A stretch of 5,654 nucleotides of DNA from an uncultured Eubacteriales bacterium (GTDB lineage Bacteria > Bacillota > Clostridia > Peptostreptococcales > Anaerovoracaceae). The notes below the pieces were generated by a model. It was not told the origin of the DNA. It worked only from the letters and a program-made list of their open reading frames with translations, and ran no database searches. Positions 1 through 3,176 of this stretch are shown in pieces. The DNA lies in contig CADBSP010000263.1 in assembly GCA_902797405.1 (NCBI GenBank), positions 1-5,654 on the forward strand, read 5' to 3'. A program made the translations under genes and the position numbers. How positions within the stretch are numbered: the first letter of the stretch is position 1; each line of letters starts with the position of its first letter.

Positions 1-1584
1 ACAGCACCAAAGGGATACGAAGTAGCAGAGTCCATCACATTCACAGTGGACGAGAACGGACTCGTAGGATCAGACAAGGTAGTGATGAAAGACGCTCCTA
101 CACCTGAAGAGCCAGAGAACCCAACAGTAGAAATCAGCAAGGTTGATGCAACAGACGGTAAGGAACTCCCAGGAGCAGAACTCATAATTAAGAACAAAGA
201 TGGAGAGGTTGTCGCATCCTGGACATCTACAACAGAAACACATAAAGTGCAGTTAGCACCTGGTGAGTATACTCTCACAGAAATCACAGCACCTAATGGC
301 TACGAAGTGGCTGAAACAATCAAATTCACAGTAAATGCCAAGGGTTTAGTAGGATCCAAGAAAGTTGTGATGAGGGACAATCCAGTTCAGCCTGAAGAAC
401 CAACAGAAAAAGACGTTGTTATAAGCAAGACTGATGCAGCTACAGGCGAAGAACTCCCAGGCGCACGTCTGGTTATCACAGAGCAGGAATCTGATAAGGT
501 TATAGCAACTTGGATATCCGGGAATAAACCTCATACAGTTAAACTTGAACCAGGCAACTATACTTTGACAGAAATCACAGCACCTAAGGGATACGAAGTG
601 GCAGAGTCCATCAACTTCACAGTAGATGAAGACGGACTCGTAGGATCCGATAAGGTTGAGATGAAGGACGCTCCGACACCCGAACCAGAGGAACCAGAAG
701 AACCAGAAGAACCAGAACCAACACCTGTTGTTGAGACGACAGAAATCACTGTAACAAAGGTATGGAATGATGACAACAATGCTGACGGAATCAGACCTGC
801 GAGCATCAAAGTAAACCTATTGGCTGACGGAGTACAGAAGGGCACAGCAAATATTACAGAATCCAAAGGATGGAAGCATACTTGGAATAACCTCCCGACC
901 AAGACAACAGATGGCAATGTAATTTCATACACTGTTGAAGAAGCAAGTGAAGTAAAGGGTTACACTTCTGTTGTTGAAGGATTTACCATCACAAACACAC
1001 ATGAACCGGTCGTTCCTGAGGAACCTGTAGAGGAAGAACCAGAAAACCCAACCATAAAGATTTCCAAGGTTGATGCTACAACAACAGCCGAACTGCCAGG
1101 AGCAGAGCTTATCATTCGTGATAGCAACGGAAAGGTTGTTGAAAGCTGGGTATCAACAGAGGACGTACACGAAGTACAGCTTGCCCCTGGTAAATACACA
1201 CTGACAGAGATTACAGCACCTGAAGGATACGAGGTTGCAGAAACAATCAGCTTCACAGTAGGAGAAGGCGGACTCGTAAACGGCGAAAAGGTTGTCATGG
1301 AAGATAAGCCGACACCAAAGAATCCTACAGTAGAAATCAGCAAGGTTGACGCAACAAATGCTACTCAGGAGCTGGAAGGGGCAGAGCTCATCATCCGTGA
1401 TAGCAAGGGTAAGGTTGTAGACAGCTGGACATCCACAAAGGAAGTTCATAAAGTACAGCTTGCACCTGGTGAATACACACTGACAGAGATTACAGCGCCT
1501 GAAGGATACGAGGTTGCAGAAACAATCAAGTTCACTGTTGGTGAAGACGGACTCGTAGGATCTGAAAAGGTGACCATGTTCGAC
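1..1584 (+). repeat. Array of SpaA/CnaB2-like domain repeats interrupted by one Cna_B domain
   Basis: Five copies of a domain of about 95 residues share the signatures ISKxDA, LxPGxYTLTEITAP, GYEVAE and V(V/T/E)Mx(D). In the four complete copies the distance from Lys to the TEITAP Glu is 47 or 48 residues and from that Glu to the terminal Asp exactly 32. The partial first copy fits the same spacing. The pattern matches the FbaB CnaB2 fold, in which Lys and Asp are joined with Glu as catalyst. Copies 3 and 4 (about 1045-1305 and 1321-1584) are also very similar at DNA level, pointing to recent duplication. The Cna_B domain at about 739-1002 is a different subfamily with an Asn acceptor. Confidence 0.9.
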
Positions 1585-2373
1585 GAACCGAGCAAGCCTG
1601 AAGAACCAACACCGGAAGAGCCGACAAATCCGAACGAACCAGAACCAGAAGTTCCGGACAAACCGGATAAGCCGGAAGAGCCAAAACCGGATAAGCCGAC
1701 AAACCCGGACGAACCAGAACCAGAGGTTCCGGACAAACCGGATAAGCCAGAAGAGCCAAAACCGGATAAGCCGACAAACCCGGATGAACCAGAACCAGAG
1801 GTTCCGGACAAACCGGATAAGCCGGAAGAGCCAACACCAGATAAGCCGACAACACCGGACGAACCAGAACCAGAAGTTCCGGACACACCGGATAAGCCGG
1901 AAGAGCCAAAGCCGGACGAACCGACAACACCTGATGAACCAGAACCAGAAGTTCCGAACACACCGGGTGAACCAGAAGAGCCAACACCGGACGAACCAAC
2001 AACACCGGATACACCTGATGAACCGGAACCAAATATTCCGAACACACCGGGTGAACCGGAAGAGCCAACACCGGATGAACCGACAACACCGGATACACCT
2101 GATGAACCGGAACCAAATATTCCGAACACACCGGGTGAACCAACAGAGCCTACTCCGAATATCCCATCAACACCGGGTAGACCGACAGAGCCGACTCCGA
2201 ACATCCCGACAACACCGGGTAGGCCAACAACACCAAGCGTACCGTCAATCCCAAGCACAGGCACACCGAAGACAGGTGACGCAAACGACATGGGACTGTG
2301 GATTGCACTGATAGCTCTCTCTGCAGGAACAACACTCGCAGTAGTAGTTAGAAGAAAAACAAAGAGAGGTTAA
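1..2373 (+). CDS. Sortase-anchored surface adhesin with SpaA/CnaB2-like and Cna_B domains (5' partial)
   Basis: The reading frame is open from base 1, so the start lies upstream; the GTG at 46 sits inside a domain and is not a real start. The 790 visible residues give, in order: the end of one SpaA domain (acceptor Asp31); two complete SpaA domains (Lys47/Glu94/Asp126 and Lys143/Glu191/Asp223); a PEPEEP linker; a Cna_B domain (VTKVW Lys253, YTVEE Glu314, TITNTH Asn332); two more SpaA domains (Lys356/Glu403/Asp435 and Lys448/Glu496/Asp528); a Pro/Glu/Asp-rich stalk (about 530-750); and a sorting signal (TPKTGD at 755) with membrane helix and RRKTKRG tail. Such Ig-like domains form spontaneous Lys-Asn/Asp isopeptide bonds that resist stretching and proteases. 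There are no Cys residues. The role is inferred to be a wall-anchored fibrillar adhesin or stalk; the ligand-binding part would be in the missing N terminus. It could be a pilus subunit, but no pilin motif is visible. Terminators follow the stop. Confidence 0.93.
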   Translation, partial: TAPKGYEVAESITFTVDENGLVGSDKVVMKDAPTPEEPENPTVEISKVDATDGKELPGAELIIKNKDGEVVASWTSTTETHKVQLAPGEYTLTEITAPNGYEVAETIKFTVNAKGLVGSKKVVMRDNPVQPEEPTEKDVVISKTDAATGEELPGARLVITEQESDKVIATWISGNKPHTVKLEPGNYTLTEITAPKGYEVAESINFTVDEDGLVGSDKVEMKDAPTPEPEEPEEPEEPEPTPVVETTEITVTKVWNDDNNADGIRPASIKVNLLADGVQKGTANITESKGWKHTWNNLPTKTTDGNVISYTVEEASEVKGYTSVVEGFTITNTHEPVVPEEPVEEEPENPTIKISKVDATTTAELPGAELIIRDSNGKVVESWVSTEDVHEVQLAPGKYTLTEITAPEGYEVAETISFTVGEGGLVNGEKVVMEDKPTPKNPTVEISKVDATNATQELEGAELIIRDSKGKVVDSWTSTKEVHKVQLAPGEYTLTEITAPEGYEVAETIKFTVGEDGLVGSEKVTMFDEPSKPEEPTPEEPTNPNEPEPEVPDKPDKPEEPKPDKPTNPDEPEPEVPDKPDKPEEPKPDKPTNPDEPEPEVPDKPDKPEEPTPDKPTTPDEPEPEVPDTPDKPEEPKPDEPTTPDEPEPEVPNTPGEPEEPTPDEPTTPDTPDEPEPNIPNTPGEPEEPTPDEPTTPDTPDEPEPNIPNTPGEPTEPTPNIPSTPGRPTEPTPNIPTTPGRPTTPSVPSIPSTGTPKTGDANDMGLWIALIALSAGTTLAVVVRRKTKRG
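1588..2247 (+). repeat. Pro/Glu/Asp-rich wall-spanning repeats with changing period
   Basis: In-frame tandem repeats encode units built from PDEPEPEVPDKPDKPEEP. Anchoring on the Val/Ile codon before PDK/PNT, the copies fall at 1651, 1726, 1801, 1876, 1951, 2035, 2119, 2161 and 2203. The period is thus 75 bases four times, then 84 twice (an inserted TPD triplet), then 42 twice. The charge pattern shifts from Asp/Lys-rich to neutral Asn/Thr/Gly/Arg-rich towards the C terminus. Such Pro-rich segments typically thread through peptidoglycan and hold the adhesin away from the membrane. Repeat number is likely to vary between strains by slippage or recombination. Confidence 0.93.
2248..2370 (+). other. 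C-terminal sortase sorting signal (IPSTG and TPKTGD motifs, membrane helix, basic tail)
   Basis: The tail carries IPSTG (2248-2262) directly followed by TPKTGD (2263-2280), a hydrophobic helix beginning GLWIALIAL (about 2293-2349) and the basic end RRKTKRG. This is the classic three-part cell wall sorting signal: sortase cuts between Thr and Gly and links Thr to the wall precursor. TPKTGD is the likelier site because PKTGD closely matches the common form and lies 36 residues from the end. IPSTG is a plausible alternative. Confidence 0.9.
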
Positions 2374-2383
2374 ACAGCCCCCT

Positions 2384-2412
2384 CAGTGACATACCGACAG
2401 GTATACTCATTG
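2384..2412 (+). other. Hairpin in the 3' untranslated region of the first adhesin gene
   Basis: ATACC (2391-2395) and GGTAT (2400-2404) pair around a GACA loop. An outer helix CAGTGA (2384-2389) with TCATTG (2407-2412) extends it across a small internal loop. No T run follows, so it is not a terminator by itself. It may protect the 3' end of the mRNA or simply precede the true terminator at 2419. Confidence 0.5.
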
Positions 2413-2418
2413 TTAATA

Positions 2419-2447
2419 GGAGCGATTCCGAAAGGGTCGCTCCTTTT
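2419..2447 (+). terminator. Rho-independent terminator of the first adhesin gene
   Basis: GGAGCGATTC (2419-2428) pairs with GGGTCGCTCC (2434-2443), including two G-T pairs, around a five-base loop, and is followed by TTTT. It lies 46 bases after the TAA stop on the same strand, so it most likely ends the first adhesin transcript and separates it from the second gene. Confidence 0.88.
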
Positions 2448-2523
2448 CACAGTTTGTAATAAATAACCTACGTATTCCCGCAAGATTGTTATAGAAATAA
2501 AGACACCAGAACTTAAGACTAAC

Positions 2524-2548
2524 GCTCTGCTATACGCAGGGCTTTTTT
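2524..2548 (+). terminator. Second rho-independent terminator
   Basis: GCTCTGC (2524-2530) pairs with GCAGGGC (2536-2542) around a TATAC loop and is followed by six T. It may be a backup terminator for read-through from the first gene, or it may end a short independent transcript from 2448-2523. I saw no convincing promoter or reading frame in that stretch. Confidence 0.85.
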
Positions 2549-2902
2549 CATGCCATGAATCTCAAATATTACACAACAAATAAGAATGAAAAAAGAGTCC
2601 CTATTTCAATATGTTATTTATGTGTGCCAAAAACCAAACCATTATGTTATCGTTTTTTGTAATTTTTCAAAACAATTATTAAATAATAGCAAAACCGTAA
2701 CATTACATAACACTTCGCTGTCGTTTTGATAACGGATTGGTAGAGAAAAAGGCATAAACTTCATATAGTACTAAAGTACTAGACCGAAAGTATTAGGTCA
2801 AAAGTACTAATACAAAAGAAGTAGGTCGAAATGTAGCGAGTAGTTTAGTACCAATCAAACCGAACACATACTAGCAAGCAAAAAAGTGCATTCTTTGTAT
2901 AT
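2549..2902. other. AT-rich intergenic region upstream of the second adhesin gene
   Basis: About 350 bases contain no supported gene. The stretch is AT-rich, with poly-T and poly-A patches. It has two direct copies of ATGTTAT (2611 and 2644), a short palindrome ATTATT-A-AATAAT (2675-2687) and the AGTACTA dyad cluster described separately. GATTGGTA (2735-2742) and TACCAATC (2849-2856) form an 8-base inverted repeat around that cluster. A TATATAAA box (2898-2905) looks like a -10 element, but no good -35 lies at the right distance. The promoter of the second gene is therefore probably here, but I cannot place it. Confidence 0.6.
2766..2813. promoter_or_regulatory. Cluster of AGTACTA-type dyads, possible operator array
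   Basis: A perfect dyad TAGTACT-aa-AGTACTA spans 2766-2781. GACC-N10-GGTC (2782-2799) and GTATTAG-N10-CTAATAC (2790-2813) follow directly and overlap. The heptamer AGTAYTA starts at 2767, 2775, 2789 and 2803, so the last three are 14 bases apart. A related motif, AGRYCRAAAGTA, occurs at 2781 and 2795 and in looser form at 2824. Clustered, phased dyads upstream of an adhesin gene suggest a regulator-binding array, but pairing in a leader RNA is also possible. No regulator is known from the window. Confidence 0.4.
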
Positions 2903-3003
2903 AAATTGTGAGGGGGATCAATAAAAGTGGTGGAGTTAGAAATCCTTCCTCTGGCAGAGGTGGGATTTTATTATTGTCTAAACTCACCGCTACACAATTT
3001 TTT
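2903..3003 (+). ncRNA. Nested hairpin element upstream of the second adhesin, possible structured leader RNA
   Basis: The helices nest. AAATTGTG (2903-2910) pairs with CACAATTT (2993-3000). GGTGGAGTTAG (2929-2939) pairs with CTAAACTCACC (2978-2988) with one bulge on each side. AAATCC (2940-2945) pairs with GGATTT (2963-2968), and CCTCT (2948-2952) with AGAGG (2956-2960) around GGC. A six-T run (2998-3003) ends the element, as in an attenuator. I do not recognise a known riboswitch class. The same stretch also has a 37-codon frame starting GTG at 2927 behind AGGGGG, and it could instead be a small fold-back mobile element. The outer arm overlaps a TATATAAA box, so outer stem and promoter cannot both be used by one transcript starting there. 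Confidence 0.4.
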
Positions 3004-3059
3004 AACATATATAGAGGGGATATCGTTATTTCAAAAGTAGTTATTGAGAATCAAAGACT

Positions 3060-3064
3060 GAGGG
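3060..3064 (+). promoter_or_regulatory. Ribosome binding site of the second adhesin gene
   Basis: GAGGG ends seven bases before the ATG at 3072, a standard Shine-Dalgarno spacing. It supports this start, which also places a typical Sec signal peptide at the N terminus. Confidence 0.85.
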
Positions 3065-3071
3065 AAAAGAA

Positions 3072-3176
3072 ATGAGTAAGAAAAACATTTTAAGAAAGAC
3101 ACTAAGTGTACTCCTAGCTTTTGCACTAGTACTTGGAATGATGCCACAGATAGGTGGTGCGAGCAAGGCGTATGCT
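3072..3176 (+). other. Sec signal peptide of the second adhesin
   Basis: The N terminus has a basic region (MSKKNILRK), a hydrophobic core (LSVLLAFALVLGMM) and an Ala-x-Ala site (AYA, residues 33-35), so cleavage by signal peptidase I before Thr36 is likely. No lipobox Cys is present, so this is not a lipoprotein. Export fits the extracellular domains that follow. Confidence 0.93.

Noticed and set aside
46..48. GTG as start codon of the first gene
   Set aside because: It encodes Val inside the FTVDENG strand of a SpaA domain, and the frame stays open upstream to base 1, so the gene is truncated by the window edge.
1588..2247. CRISPR array
   Set aside because: The repeats are in frame, have no unique spacers and encode a Pro-rich protein stalk continuous with the sorting signal.
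1446..2291. Long minus-strand open frame of 281 codons, Gly/Ser/Val-rich
   Set aside because: It is the antisense shadow of the Pro-rich repeats: Pro and Glu codons read backwards give Gly, Ser and Phe. It has no signal for translation, and the plus-strand protein is clearly real.
1784..2311. Plus-strand open frame of 175 codons, Arg/Asn/Gln-rich
   Set aside because: It is a frame-shifted reading of the same tandem repeats, with no ribosome binding site and no recognisable domain.
2555..2662. A 35-codon frame starting ATG at 2555
   Set aside because: It begins directly after the T run of a terminator, has no Shine-Dalgarno sequence, and its composition reflects AT-rich intergenic DNA.
2726..2769. 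Possible promoters with TTGATA or TTGGTA as -35
   Set aside because: The nearest -10-like boxes (CATAAA, TATAGT) are 21 bases away, too far for a standard sigma-A promoter, and at 18 bases only a poor TCATAT is found.
2903..3003. Known c-di-GMP, T-box or cobalamin riboswitch
   Set aside because: None of the conserved core sequences I know for these classes is present; only the secondary structure is suggestive.
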